DNA of 64,000 nucleotides from Alloactinosynnema sp. L-07 (GCF_900070365.1 NZ_LN850107.1:6324001-6388000), one strand, 5' to 3'; positions 9,519 through 17,658 are shown, counted from the first letter of the stretch. Program-made: numbers and translations. The notes: generated from the letters alone by a model not told the origin.

Positions 9519-9758
9519 CTAGAACGCGCGGCGCGCGGCTCGTTGGGCCGCGGCCATGAAGTCCGGGTTGACGGCGGGTTCGGGCTGGTCGTAGAGCTGG
9601 CTGACGGACCGGGCGGCCGTGTCGCAGGCCGCGGTGAACCCGGCGACCGCTTGTTCGGTGAGCTGTTCGGTCGCGGCGGCGGTCTGGATCAGGACGCACG
9701 CCTGCCGTAGCCGGGTGAGGCAGGCGATGACCTCGGCGGTGACCACGACGTCGGTCAT
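9519..9758 (-). CDS. Small helical protein of unknown function
   Basis: 79 residues, predicted all-helical (TAEVIACLTRLRQACVLIQT, then QAVAGFTAACDTAARSVSQL). The ATG at 9758 overlaps the stop of the upstream 66-aa gene as ATGA. It is the last of three small minus-strand genes that point away from the XRE/DUF397 pair and toward hsdR. Two helices in this pattern could pack as a hairpin or bind a partner. No family is recognised. The coding call rests on tight operon overlaps and strong third-position GC. Confidence 0.6.
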   Translation of the reverse strand: MTDVVVTAEVIACLTRLRQACVLIQTAAATEQLTEQAVAGFTAACDTAARSVSQLYDQPEPAVNPDFMAAAQRAARRAF

Positions 9759-9955
9759 GGCCACCCCACTGGCACGGGAAACACGAGCCGCACGAACGCG
9801 AGGGCGCACTCCGGGCAGACGGTCGGTGTCCCGGGACGGTCGGCGTAGCGGGCGTGGACCGGGATGCCGCACAGGCCGCCCGCCATGCCGGTCGGGACCA
9901 GGTGCGCGCGGCCGACGTGGTATTCGCTGATGCCCCAAGTGAAGTCGCCGCCCAT
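9755..9955 (-). CDS. Small putative zinc-binding protein
   Basis: 66 residues beginning MGGDFTWGISEYHVGRAHLV, with LCG and VCPECAL further on. The Cys-x-x-Cys knuckle plus an earlier Cys and His residues suggest a one-site zinc ribbon. Short actinobacterial proteins with this H.V...ALCG...CP.CA layout occur beside XRE/DUF397 regulators. It overlaps both neighbours by only 1-4 nt (TGATG upstream, ATGA downstream), so the three genes are translated together. Function is unknown. Confidence 0.6.
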   Translation of the reverse strand: MGGDFTWGISEYHVGRAHLVPTGMAGGLCGIPVHARYADRPGTPTVCPECALAFVRLVFPVPVGWP

Positions 9956-10224
9956 CACGCCGGCACCCACTTCCGCAGCATCGCTCGACCGAACTCGGTG
10001 AGCTCCACCGAAAGCCACCCGTCGAGCGGGTCGCGGTCGGGCGCCAGGGCGATCACGCCGTCGCGGCGCAGGATGAACAGAGCGCTGCACAGGCGGGCAG
10101 GCAGCTCCTCGGTCCGGTGCCGGAACGGACTGGTGCGGGTCGCGGCGACGATCTCGCCGCGCTCGACCTTGCGTAGCGCGCGCAGGAGGAACGGCTCTCG
10201 GGCCGGACCGGGACAGATGGGCAT
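9955..10224 (-). CDS. Small winged-helix-like protein
   Basis: 89 residues from the ATG at 10224, which has GAAGGCGG 8 nt upstream; further in-frame codons upstream lack such a site. PARLCSALFILRRDGVIAL followed by WLSVELTEFGRAML has the helix/wing/'T-x-x-G' ending of PadR/MarR-type winged-helix domains. It heads the three-gene cluster and is divergent from the XRE gene at 10443, with about 220 nt between them for promoters. It may regulate this cluster or the neighbouring pair. DNA binding is inferred from the pattern only. Confidence 0.55.
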   Translation of the reverse strand: MPICPGPAREPFLLRALRKVERGEIVAATRTSPFRHRTEELPARLCSALFILRRDGVIALAPDRDPLDGWLSVELTEFGRAMLRKWVPA

Positions 10225-10442
10225 CGCTGACACCGCCTTCGCGAGAGTAGGGAGGGCGGGTGCGGCGGAGGGGGCCACCGCACCCGCTTGTCGACCACCC
10301 GTGACCAGGCGCTTCACCACCACGCTCAGCTTCCCAATCCACAGCACTGATCGACAGGTGCAACGTAACCCGTGCAACTGTATGTCGCGAGTACCCGATC
10401 GTGTAGTTCCGCCGTTGCGGAGAGTGTGGCTAGATTTCGGGC

Positions 10443-11297
10443 ATGGCGACTCCCACGCGCGCGAAAGTACGGCTCGGCAAGTACCTGGCGGAGCTGCGCA
10501 ACCGCACCGGCATAACGCTGGTGATGGCGGCGCAACAGCTGAAGACGTCGGACGGCACGATCAGCCGGTATGAGTCCGGCCATGTCCTTCCCGTCTGGGC
10601 GACCGTGCTGACCTTGCTGAACCTCTACGAGGTCAGCGCCAAGGATCGCAAGATCGCGTCGGACCTGTGGGACAGCGCCCACGACGAACCACCGTCGATC
10701 CGCCTCCCCGGTGGCACTCCGAAAGCGTTCCGCCGCCTCGTCAACGCCGAACGTGAAGCTCCTGCCGCACGGCACATCGAGACGTCGATTATTCCCGGCC
10801 TGCTACAAACCGAGAGCTACGCTCGGGCGTTGATGGCATCGGGCCGTTCGATCCAACTGCCGGACCTGAAGGTCGACACCGTGATCACAAACCGGCTGGC
10901 CAGGCAACAGCGCCTGATCGGGGCTGACCCACTCTCGCTGCATGTGCTGCTCGATGAGGCGGCCGTAGTTCGTGAGGTCGGCGGAGTTGATGTTCTGCGC
11001 GAGCAGTTGGCATTTCTGCTGGTCGCGGCTGCGCGGCCCAACATCGTCTTGCAGATCATCCCGTTCGGTGCCGGCGCTTACGGCTCGATGGCCGGTTCGT
11101 GCGTGGTCCTCGACTATCCGTTCGATGAGACGCCAGGTGTCTACGTCGAGTATCCGGCGGGCGGGGCATGGGTGGACAATGAGGACGACGTACAGCGCTT
11201 CACCACCATGTTCGACGAGGTCGCCAAGCTGGCGCTATCGCCCGCGAAGTCGACTGACCTGGTCCGCAAACGCATCAAGGCACTGGAGAACCCATGA
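10443..11297 (+). CDS. XRE-family regulator with DUF5753
   Basis: 284 residues. The N-terminal XRE helix-turn-helix spans about 12-65 (LGKYLAELRNRTGITLVMAA, then SDGTISRYESG). From about residue 100 the DUF5753 ligand/partner domain is typical: IPGLLQTESYARALM, ARQQRLI, LHVLLDEAAVVREVGG, LQIIPFGAGAYGSM. Hundreds of paralogues exist in actinomycetes, nearly always followed by a small DUF397 protein, as here. They affect development and antibiotic production. The stop overlaps the DUF397 start by 4 nt (ATGA). Confidence 0.93.
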   Translation: MATPTRAKVRLGKYLAELRNRTGITLVMAAQQLKTSDGTISRYESGHVLPVWATVLTLLNLYEVSAKDRKIASDLWDSAHDEPPSIRLPGGTPKAFRRLVNAEREAPAARHIETSIIPGLLQTESYARALMASGRSIQLPDLKVDTVITNRLARQQRLIGADPLSLHVLLDEAAVVREVGGVDVLREQLAFLLVAAARPNIVLQIIPFGAGAYGSMAGSCVVLDYPFDETPGVYVEYPAGGAWVDNEDDVQRFTTMFDEVAKLALSPAKSTDLVRKRIKALENP

Positions 11298-11473
11298 TCC
11301 ACGACAGGTGGCGTAAGAGCAGCTTCTCGGGCGGAGACAACAACAACTGCGTTGAGTTGAATCTAGCCCCGGCCATCAGCGCCATCCGCGACAGCAAGAA
11401 CCCGACAGGCCCGGTCCTCACCCTCACCCCCACAGCCTGGTCCGCCTTGCTGCACACCACCAAACACGCCTGA
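11294..11473 (+). CDS. DUF397 protein, partner of the XRE regulator
   Basis: 59 residues. WRKSSFSGGDNNNCVEL, then AIRDSKNPTGPVLTLTPTAW is the DUF397 signature (W.KSS.S....NCVEVA, then RDSK.P.GP.L......W). The ATG overlaps the stop of the XRE/DUF5753 gene. In Streptomyces these small proteins act with, or antagonise, their XRE partner. The gene is intact. Confidence 0.92.
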   Translation: MIHDRWRKSSFSGGDNNNCVELNLAPAISAIRDSKNPTGPVLTLTPTAWSALLHTTKHA

Positions 11474-11526
11474 CATGACCCGCCGCGGCGTGCCGTCTCA
11501 CGACGACTCGATGGCCTGGAGGGCTG

Positions 11527-12348
11527 TTGTCCGTCGATCAACTGGCCGCACGCCTGCGCGCGGTGCTTGCTCAACTTGACCAAGCCCGTCAGACCATCGC
11601 CAATGCAGGCGACCTGCTCGGTGACGCGGCCCACGCTCTCGCCGCCGCTGTTCGCGGCTCCGGTGACGCGGATTTGGCCCAATCGGTGCTCCACCTTTCC
11701 CGAGCGCGGGAGGACGTCGACGGGCTGGCTGGAGCCCTTTCCCAGAGCGCCCAGATCGTCACGTCCTACCTCGTCGACATCGGGGCTTCCCCGGGGAAAC
11801 CGCGCCGCTCGACCCAACGCCTCGAACTCGGCCACCCGCCGAATCGTTCAGCGGGACGAAGAACAGGCACGACGATCGCTACCCCGACGCCGCGTTGCCG
11901 TACTCGGATGACCTGCCGCCGCGAGTCAGGCGCGGGCAGCGGAACTCCCCGATGACTGGCCTTGTGGAGGTGGGCGGGCGGGACTACGGGTCGATTGGGG
12001 CCGACCACGGGGATATCTGGGCGACCGAGATGCGCGAACGGATGAGGGCACTTCAACTGCCTGCCCGCGCGGTCTTGCTCGCTCACCACGTCGAGATGAA
12101 GGTGGTCGCGATGATGGTCAAATCCGGCGCCCGAAGCGGCAGGACCATCATCAACCACGCGCCTTGTGGCTTCCGAACCGGCCGCCGGTATAGGTTGCGA
12201 ACAGTTCTTGGCGGCCGTGATCCCGAAATGTAGCATCCTGACCGTGCTCGGCACCGATGCGCGAGGGAACCCGTTCAGCGCATATACGAAGGGAAGGCGT
12301 CGTGCTGATTCCCCGAGTTCTCGAGATGTCGATACAGCATCTGAATGA
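11527..12348 (+). pseudogene. DddA-like (SCP1.201-type) cytidine deaminase toxin, frameshifted
   Basis: Three overlapping frame segments together match one deaminase toxin. From TTG 11527 (GGAGGG just upstream) comes an N-terminal helical domain (LDQARQTIANAGDLLGDAAH to VTSYLVDIGA). Near 11830-11850 the homology moves to another frame (RYPDAALPYSDDLPPRV) and runs through the catalytic HVEMK to NHAPCG at 12168. It then returns to the first frame for SEPAAGIGCEQFL, IPKCSILTVLGTD and NPFSAYTKG. The HxE and PC...C zinc motifs are both present but are split by the second shift. As read, no single frame makes an active enzyme. A two-base sequencing problem is the alternative. An Imm1 gene overlaps the 3' end. 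Confidence 0.75.
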
Positions 12349-12715
12349 CCTCCCTGATGGCATCGGTCTGGTTGGAGAGGTACGCCGACTCAACGATGCG
12401 GGTGTGGAGATCCCTTGGCTGTGGGGACTTTCCGCGGGTCCGGAGGACCCGATGTCCCTTGACCAGGTTACTCTCATGTTCGGTGTTCACAATGGCGATG
12501 GAGCGCTGCAATGGCTGACCGGGCACCACACGTTTGTTCCCGTCGATGGGGTCAATCCGGAGTGGTCGACTCACTATCTCGGCGGGATGTATGACACCCC
12601 AATGCCGCCGTTCTCCACAGTTCCAGTCGCCACCGTCTATGCCGCTCTGAATGAATTCCTCCAGACTGGTAGCCGACCAACCTGCGTGGCCTGGAAGGAG
12701 GCGGCGTCCCTGTGA
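12302..12715 (+). CDS. Imm1-family immunity protein (plus-strand module)
   Basis: 137 residues from the GTG at 12302, preceded by GGGAAGG. The C-terminal half, with THYLGGMYDTPMPPF, VPVATVYAALNEFLQTG and RPTCVAWKEA, has the Imm1 layout: aromatic-Gly strand, helix, then RP..V.W. Imm1 proteins bind and block DddA-type double-stranded DNA cytidine deaminases and related toxins. The start lies inside the end of the frameshifted toxin gene (47-nt overlap), so expression was coupled. It remains intact although its toxin appears broken, so it may act as an orphan immunity gene. The family call is from pattern, not alignment. Confidence 0.72.
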   Translation: MLIPRVLEMSIQHLNDLPDGIGLVGEVRRLNDAGVEIPWLWGLSAGPEDPMSLDQVTLMFGVHNGDGALQWLTGHHTFVPVDGVNPEWSTHYLGGMYDTPMPPFSTVPVATVYAALNEFLQTGSRPTCVAWKEAASL

Positions 12716-12790
12716 ACCTCCACGGAGGCGGCGTGCCCGGCCGCGCCAACCTCGGGAGTCGCGTGTCCATTGTCAACCTCGCAGCCGAAG

Positions 12791-13228
12791 TTACCCCCGC
12801 GCCTGCCAGTCCACCCCACTTGGCCGCTTGCCCCCGCTGGCCAGCAATTCCCGCATGGCTTGCTTCACCAAATCAAGCGACACCTCAGAATTGGCCGGGA
12901 AGTCGTGGCCAGTCCCGAAGTAGGCGAACTCCACTCCGTCCGGGTTCACCCGGTCACCGACGCTAAACCACTCGGTGGCATCGTCACCGGGGATCTCTTC
13001 GCCCCCGGAGTAGCGCACAGCCCCGAGGCCAGTTTCTTTGTCTGCCCCGACAATCATCTCGTGGTCAGGGTTTCCGGTAGAGTCGTCCTCGACGGCGTAG
13101 ACAGCGGCCGAGGTGTACTCCCAGCCAGCTTCGAGCAAGTCGGCAATAAACGCGTCAATGTCTTGGGCGCCGCGAAGCCGGCGCAGCGGCACTCCGTGCT
13201 TATACGAAACTTCGAGTACGAACCCCAC
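12791..13228 (-). CDS. Imm1-family immunity protein (minus-strand module)
   Basis: 145 residues. The GTG start at 13228 lies 3 nt after the stop of the deaminase toxin and has GAGAGG upstream. Visible features are DIDAFIADLLEAGWEYTSAA, GLGAVRYSGGEE, VEFAYFGTGHDFPANSEVS and LVKQAMRELLASGGKRPSGV, the Imm1 pattern. It is acidic and cytosolic, with no signal peptide. As partner of the intact toxin it should protect the producer cell. It converges with the plus-strand Imm1 gene, with 75 bp between their stops. Confidence 0.78.
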   Translation of the reverse strand: MGFVLEVSYKHGVPLRRLRGAQDIDAFIADLLEAGWEYTSAAVYAVEDDSTGNPDHEMIVGADKETGLGAVRYSGGEEIPGDDATEWFSVGDRVNPDGVEFAYFGTGHDFPANSEVSLDLVKQAMRELLASGGKRPSGVDWQARG

Positions 13229-13231
13229 GCC

Positions 13232-13981
13232 TTATGCCTCTCGTCCTCGGTAGGTTTGTTTGCCGCTTGGCCAGTAGATCGTAACCCGCTGGCCGGGTCT
13301 GAGAACTTGGGGCAAGAGTTGGTCACATGACCACGGCCCGGTGTCGCAGGGCTGATTATTAATGGCCAGAGTGACGTTCTTGGCTGTCATAGACCGCAGT
13401 CGCGCCGCGAGCTTCACTTCGACATGGGCGGCTGCCCACAGCTCACCCCGGGCGGGAGCGATGCTGAGTGCACGCAGGAGTTCCACCGCTTCCTGGTATC
13501 CGTCCTGGTGGCCGCTCACCAGCGGACCATGTTCCGCGCCATCGTCGTCCACCCAGTAGCCTGACGTCTTGCGCTCCTTGGGGCCGCGTACCGGCAAGCG
13601 CTCCAGCAACTTGGCTGCTCGCTTGTCGGATTCGGAAGCTGCGGGGACATCGGCTATTGGCTTGGATGATTCGCCGGTGGCTCGTGGCCGCCTGCTGAGC
13701 AATGACGCACTCTTACTCCCGTCGCCGATGAGCGTGGCGACAAACAGCTGCATGACCGATCGAGTGGACGACAGGGCCGCCTCGACTTCCGCAAGTCCCG
13801 TAACAGCGTCAAGGAGGCCAGCGGCAGCCTGGTGCATCTCAGCGTGCGTACTGGTCGCGGCAAGTTGGGTCAGGTAGAGGTGGGCTTCTTCAAGGAGATG
13901 TCGGGCCAGCGTCACTTGCTCAGTCGGTAGGCCACTGACAGCCACGCTCACCGCCGCCGCAACGTCACCGGCTCCCGCCAC
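13232..13981 (-). CDS. DddA-like (SCP1.201-type) cytidine deaminase toxin
   Basis: 249 residues, GTG start at 13981. An N-terminal helical domain (about 15-85) and a polar linker lead to GYWVDDDGAEHGPLVSGHQD and then the deaminase. The catalytic HVEVK (H186, E188) and the zinc-ligand segment NNQPC...WSC (C212, C219) are present, followed by LLPQVLRPGQRVTIYW. This is the SCP1.201/BaDTF-like deaminase group that includes the double-stranded DNA deaminase DddA. The immunity gene starts 3 nt downstream. No signal peptide is visible, so delivery is unknown; the helical N-terminus may be the export domain. Target (DNA or other nucleic acid) is inferred from the family. Confidence 0.82.
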   Translation of the reverse strand: MAGAGDVAAAVSVAVSGLPTEQVTLARHLLEEAHLYLTQLAATSTHAEMHQAAAGLLDAVTGLAEVEAALSSTRSVMQLFVATLIGDGSKSASLLSRRPRATGESSKPIADVPAASESDKRAAKLLERLPVRGPKERKTSGYWVDDDGAEHGPLVSGHQDGYQEAVELLRALSIAPARGELWAAAHVEVKLAARLRSMTAKNVTLAINNQPCDTGPWSCDQLLPQVLRPGQRVTIYWPSGKQTYRGREA

Positions 13982-14131
13982 TCGTGCCCCCAGGCCCGCC
14001 CAGTCAGAGAGTCCATCGTGGCACGGGCGTTAGAGCGAGGCCACCAGATCCCGGCCGGTATGCGGAAGCACGAGACCGTCGCACGCGTCTTCGCCAGCTC
14101 GAACATCATGCGATGACGGCGATGCGACGCT

Positions 14132-14147
14132 GATAACCGGGGTTATC
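14132..14147. promoter_or_regulatory. Perfect GATAACC/GGTTATC palindrome
   Basis: GATAACC GG GGTTATC lies 84 nt upstream of the membrane protein gene at 14231. The wider CTGATAACC...TTATCGGC context recurs at 1505-1526, at the other side of the restriction/toxin block. Probably an operator; a role as an island boundary is possible but less supported. Confidence 0.45.
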
Positions 14148-14230
14148 GGCCGTTGAACGCGGCAATTGGCCAACCCAACCGTAGCTTTCGATCACTGCGC
14201 CGCCAGGTGGCGCCGGTCGAAAGGACGCAC

Positions 14231-14845
14231 ATGTATCCCCATCCCGTGGCCCCGCCGCGCAACGGTCTTGGCACCGCCGGGTTCGTCGTCGGTCTGATCG
14301 GGATGCTGTTCGCGTTCGTGCCGATCGTCGGCGTGATCGCGTGGCCGATGGTCATCGTTGGGCTCATCCTGTCGATCGTGGGTGTCGTACTCGCGGGCAA
14401 GAGACAGGCGACAAATCGAGGCATGGCCATCGCGGGCGTGGTGGTCTCGGCCATCGGTCTGGTCGTCTGCGTGATCTGGGCGGTCGCGTTCGCCAACGCG
14501 GTCAACGAGGCCGCGAACGACGGGATCGCCCTCGCCGTTCCGTCCGAGCCGCCCGCGGCGGGACGCCGCACCGTCGTCTTCACCATCTCGTCGGGGAAGG
14601 CCGTCAACGTGCGCTACGGCGACCTCGGCGACCAGCGGTCCGCCGTCGTGGAGCCCACACCCGGGTGGACGCAGACCGTCACTGTCGGCGGCGGAGGTCA
14701 CCACCTGTCTCTCTCCGCGGACGCGGTCGGCTCCGACGACTTCACCAGCCCCGTGACTTGCTCCATCGCCGTCGACGGCGAGAAGGTGGCTGAACAGTCC
14801 AGCCCCATCGCCGTGTTGTGTTCCGCCACAGTGGAAAGAGTCTGA
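14231..14845 (+). CDS. Membrane protein: DUF4190-like N-terminus, MmpS-like C-terminus
   Basis: 204 residues. The ATG at 14231 is preceded by AAGGA at 5 nt. After a short Pro-rich start there are two to three membrane helices (LGTAGFVVGLIGMLFAFVPI, MVIVGLILSIVGVVLAG, AIAGVVVSAIGLVVCVIWAV), as in DUF4190 proteins. From about residue 110 the sequence is extracytoplasmic beta-rich: VVFTISSGKAVNVRYGDLG, then GGGHHLSLSA, then CSIAVDGEKV...VLC. This matches the MmpS-type accessory domain with its two cysteines. It lies 3 nt upstream of the SMC-like ATPase gene and probably shares its promoter, so it could be the membrane arm of that system. Confidence 0.7.
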   Translation: MYPHPVAPPRNGLGTAGFVVGLIGMLFAFVPIVGVIAWPMVIVGLILSIVGVVLAGKRQATNRGMAIAGVVVSAIGLVVCVIWAVAFANAVNEAANDGIALAVPSEPPAAGRRTVVFTISSGKAVNVRYGDLGDQRSAVVEPTPGWTQTVTVGGGGHHLSLSADAVGSDDFTSPVTCSIAVDGEKVAEQSSPIAVLCSATVERV

Positions 14846-14848
14846 GCG

Positions 14849-17281
14849 ATGTCGAATTCCGAGCACAGCGCGGACCTGGTGGCGACCCTCGCCGATCGGG
14901 CCGACCAGGACCCCACGATCTCCGACGACGCGAAACTGTTCGTGTTCGCGGCCCTCGACGGCGACGACGAACTCGCGGCCGCACTCGAAGGCGACTACGT
15001 GGTTCAGGCCAGGCAGCCAGTGACCGAGGCGAGCCGGGAGCCCGTGGGCGCCTACCTGACCGGCATCGAAGTCACCGGCTTTCGCGGCATCGGACCGACC
15101 TCGAAGCTCGACATCCAGCCTGGACCTGGGTTGACGATCGTCGCCGGCCGCAACGGGTCCGGCAAATCCACCTTCGCCGATGCGCTCGAAGTCGCGCTAA
15201 CCGGCGACACCTATCGTTGGCGCAACAAGAAGACCGTCATATGGCGGGAGCACTGGCGCAACCTCCACCAATCCGCGCGGTGCTCAGTCGCGGTCGACCT
15301 GGCCGAGGAAGGCGTCGGCACCACGCGGATCGGAGTGGACTGGGCCGACGCGACCGACGTGCATGAGCACACCACGTGGGTGCAGCGGCATTCCAAGCCA
15401 CGGGAGTCAGGGATCTCGGCGCTGGGGTGGGATCGTGCCGTCGACCTGCACCGACCGATCCTGTCCTACGACGAGCTCGGCGGGATGCTGCACGACGGTC
15501 CCGCCGCGCTGTTCGACAAGCTCGACGCCATCCTCGGCATCGACCAGGCCACGGACGCGCACGCGCGGCTCGCCGCCGCCGCCAAACAGCTCGCCGAGAC
15601 CGACAAGGCGGCCAAGGCAGAGGCCCGCTCGCTCAAGGCGGTGCTCGCCGAGTCGGCTGATGAACGCGCGACGGTGGCGCTCGGGCAACTCAAGAAGCGC
15701 GTCCCGGACATCGACGCAGTGCGTGCCGTGGCGACCGGCACCGACAGCCAGCCCATGGCGGACATCGCGAGGCTGCGCGAACTCACGCGGCTGCGTGCGC
15801 CCGACGAGCGGCGGGTCGCAGAGGCGGTTGCCGACCTGCGTGCGGCCACCGCCGAACTCGTCACCGCGAGCGTTGCGGCAACCGAACATCTTGTGCGCCG
15901 GACCGCTCTGCTTCGACAGGCATTGGACTTCCACAAGGACCACGGCGACAGCCTGTGCCCGGTCTGCGGGGTCGGCACACTCGATGACACCTGGCGAACC
16001 CGCGTCGCAGGCGAACTCGCCGACGAAGACGAGGGAACCTCCCGACATCGCCGTGCGGTGCACCATCGGGACGCGGCGCGTGACGCTTCGTGGAGTCTCG
16101 TGAGATCGTTCGTGGATCCTGTTGCCCCACAACGGTTTTCCCTGTCAGCGGCACCACCCGCACTGGCGGCGGCAGCGCGGTGGCGGCGACTTCCCGATGA
16201 CGATTCCGCGATCGCCGACCACCTGGAGAACCTTCGACCCGAGCTTGACTCCGCATTGGCCGGTCTCCGCGCCGAGGCCGAGACCGCGCTGTCCCAGTAT
16301 GAGGACACGTGGGCTCCGATCGCCGTGCGGCTCGCGGGTTGGTGCTCGCTCGCGACTCGGGCCCGCGCGGAGCAGGCTCGGCTGAGCGAGGTCACCGCGG
16401 CGGCGGACTTCCTCAAGGCGAGCATCGTCGAACTTCGCGACACCCGGATGCGAGCGCTTGGGGACAAGGCGCGCGCCATCTGGGCCGCCCTGCGCCAGGA
16501 AAGCAACGTCGACCTCGGCGCTGTCGAACTCAAAGGCCAGGCCACCAGGCGCCGGGTCGAATTGCGAGCCGACGTCGACGGCGCCGACGCGCAGGCACTC
16601 GGGGTGATGAGCCAGGGCGAACTGCACGCACTGACACTGGCGCTGTTCCTCCCGCGCGCGACAGTTGAGGGCAGCCCGTTCCGGTTCATTGTGCTGGACG
16701 ACCCGGTGCAGGCCATGGATCCGTCTAAAGTGGACGGCTTTGCCGGGGTTCTTCACGAGCTCGCCAAGACACGCCAGGTTGTCGTCTTCACCCACGACGA
16801 CCGCCTGCCGCAGGCCGTGCGCGACCTGGGAATCGACGCGCGGATTGTCGATGTTTTACGTGGGGTCTGCTCGGAGGTCGACGTTCAGGACGGCAAAGAC
16901 TTGGCGTGGCGCTACTTGGACGACGCTTTCGCGGTCGCCAAGGACGACCGAGTACCTAACGAGATCAGGAACAAGACCGCCGGGATGCTCTGCCGCATGG
17001 CGGTGGAGGCCGCTGGTCGCGATGTGTACATGGGCCGCCGCTTTCGGTCGGGCGACGCTCGCACCGAGATCGAATCCGGGTGGGACGCGGTGCCCAAAAC
17101 TCGCGGCCGGATGGAGCTGGCGCTCAATGGACCCAACGTCGAGCGCTGGCTCGATGACAGGGGACACAAGTGGGCGTTTCACGCCTTGGGGAAGTCCGCA
17201 CACGAGTGCTTGACCGGCGACCCTGTCGAACTCGTTCGCCGCGTGCGGGGACTGGTCCGAGACTTGAAGGCGGTCCGATGA
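14849..17281 (+). CDS. SMC/RecF-like AAA ATPase, candidate defence sensor
   Basis: 810 residues. Walker A is GRNGSGKST (100-108). ALEVALTGDTYRWRNKK after it is typical of RecF/Rad50-like ATPases. Helical arms flank CPVCGVG at 370-376, reminiscent of a zinc hook. The ABC signature region is MSQGELHAL (from about 587) and Walker B with the D-loop is VLDDPVQAMD (about 613-622). The first 65 residues are an extra acidic helical extension. It is cytosolic. The next gene overlaps by 4 nt and encodes a HEPN-like protein. ATPase-plus-small-effector pairs of this shape are common in abortive anti-phage systems. It does not match a named system that I recognise. Confidence 0.72.
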   Translation: MSNSEHSADLVATLADRADQDPTISDDAKLFVFAALDGDDELAAALEGDYVVQARQPVTEASREPVGAYLTGIEVTGFRGIGPTSKLDIQPGPGLTIVAGRNGSGKSTFADALEVALTGDTYRWRNKKTVIWREHWRNLHQSARCSVAVDLAEEGVGTTRIGVDWADATDVHEHTTWVQRHSKPRESGISALGWDRAVDLHRPILSYDELGGMLHDGPAALFDKLDAILGIDQATDAHARLAAAAKQLAETDKAAKAEARSLKAVLAESADERATVALGQLKKRVPDIDAVRAVATGTDSQPMADIARLRELTRLRAPDERRVAEAVADLRAATAELVTASVAATEHLVRRTALLRQALDFHKDHGDSLCPVCGVGTLDDTWRTRVAGELADEDEGTSRHRRAVHHRDAARDASWSLVRSFVDPVAPQRFSLSAAPPALAAAARWRRLPDDDSAIADHLENLRPELDSALAGLRAEAETALSQYEDTWAPIAVRLAGWCSLATRARAEQARLSEVTAAADFLKASIVELRDTRMRALGDKARAIWAALRQESNVDLGAVELKGQATRRRVELRADVDGADAQALGVMSQGELHALTLALFLPRATVEGSPFRFIVLDDPVQAMDPSKVDGFAGVLHELAKTRQVVVFTHDDRLPQAVRDLGIDARIVDVLRGVCSEVDVQDGKDLAWRYLDDAFAVAKDDRVPNEIRNKTAGMLCRMAVEAAGRDVYMGRRFRSGDARTEIESGWDAVPKTRGRMELALNGPNVERWLDDRGHKWAFHALGKSAHECLTGDPVELVRRVRGLVRDLKAVR

Positions 17282-17658
17282 GCGACGTGGCCGCAGCCGT
17301 CATCGCGTTGGGACACGCTCGCGCGGTACTCGACGGTGACCACGCCGTGCCCGCGCGCCACGTGGCCCGCTTGGCGGCGGCTCTGGCGCGGCAGGCGCTG
17401 GAAGAAGCCGTCGAGGCGGTCGGGATTGGAGCGATGCGCGAGGCGAGTATGCGGGTGCGGCTGATCGGCCTGCGCGTCGATGACCGCACCGCCGTTGTCG
17501 CCGCCGACGCGGCGCTCGCGTGGCGCGGTCTGAGTCGCGCTTGTCACCACCATTCCTACGAACTGGCCCCCACTGTCGACGAGGTGGGTCATCTCATCGA
17601 CCAGGTGGCCGCCCTGATCCCCGTCGCATACGACGCCGCGGCGCGGGTCACGCGTTGA
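17278..17658 (+). CDS. Small HEPN-like protein, partner of the SMC-like ATPase
   Basis: 126 residues, all helical. The start overlaps the ATPase stop as ATGA. ARLAAALARQALEEAVEAVG is followed by AWRGLSRACHHHSYEL. R83 and H90 fit the R-x(4-6)-H ribonuclease motif of HEPN domains, with two more histidines after it. HEPN proteins paired with ATPases usually act as RNases released or activated on infection. The family assignment is inference from motif and size. An alternative is a structural helical adaptor without nuclease activity. Confidence 0.5.
   Translation: MSDVAAAVIALGHARAVLDGDHAVPARHVARLAAALARQALEEAVEAVGIGAMREASMRVRLIGLRVDDRTAVVAADAALAWRGLSRACHHHSYELAPTVDEVGHLIDQVAALIPVAYDAAARVTR

Noticed and set aside
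12160..12175. Programmed frameshift in the plus-strand deaminase gene
   Set aside because: No slippery heptamer or pseudoknot is evident and two separate shifts would be needed. Mutation or base error is simpler.
1..14151. BREX or DISARM island
   Set aside because: No pglZ, brxC, brxL, drmA or drmB homologue is present. The methylase, specificity and translocase genes are standard HsdM, HsdS and HsdR.
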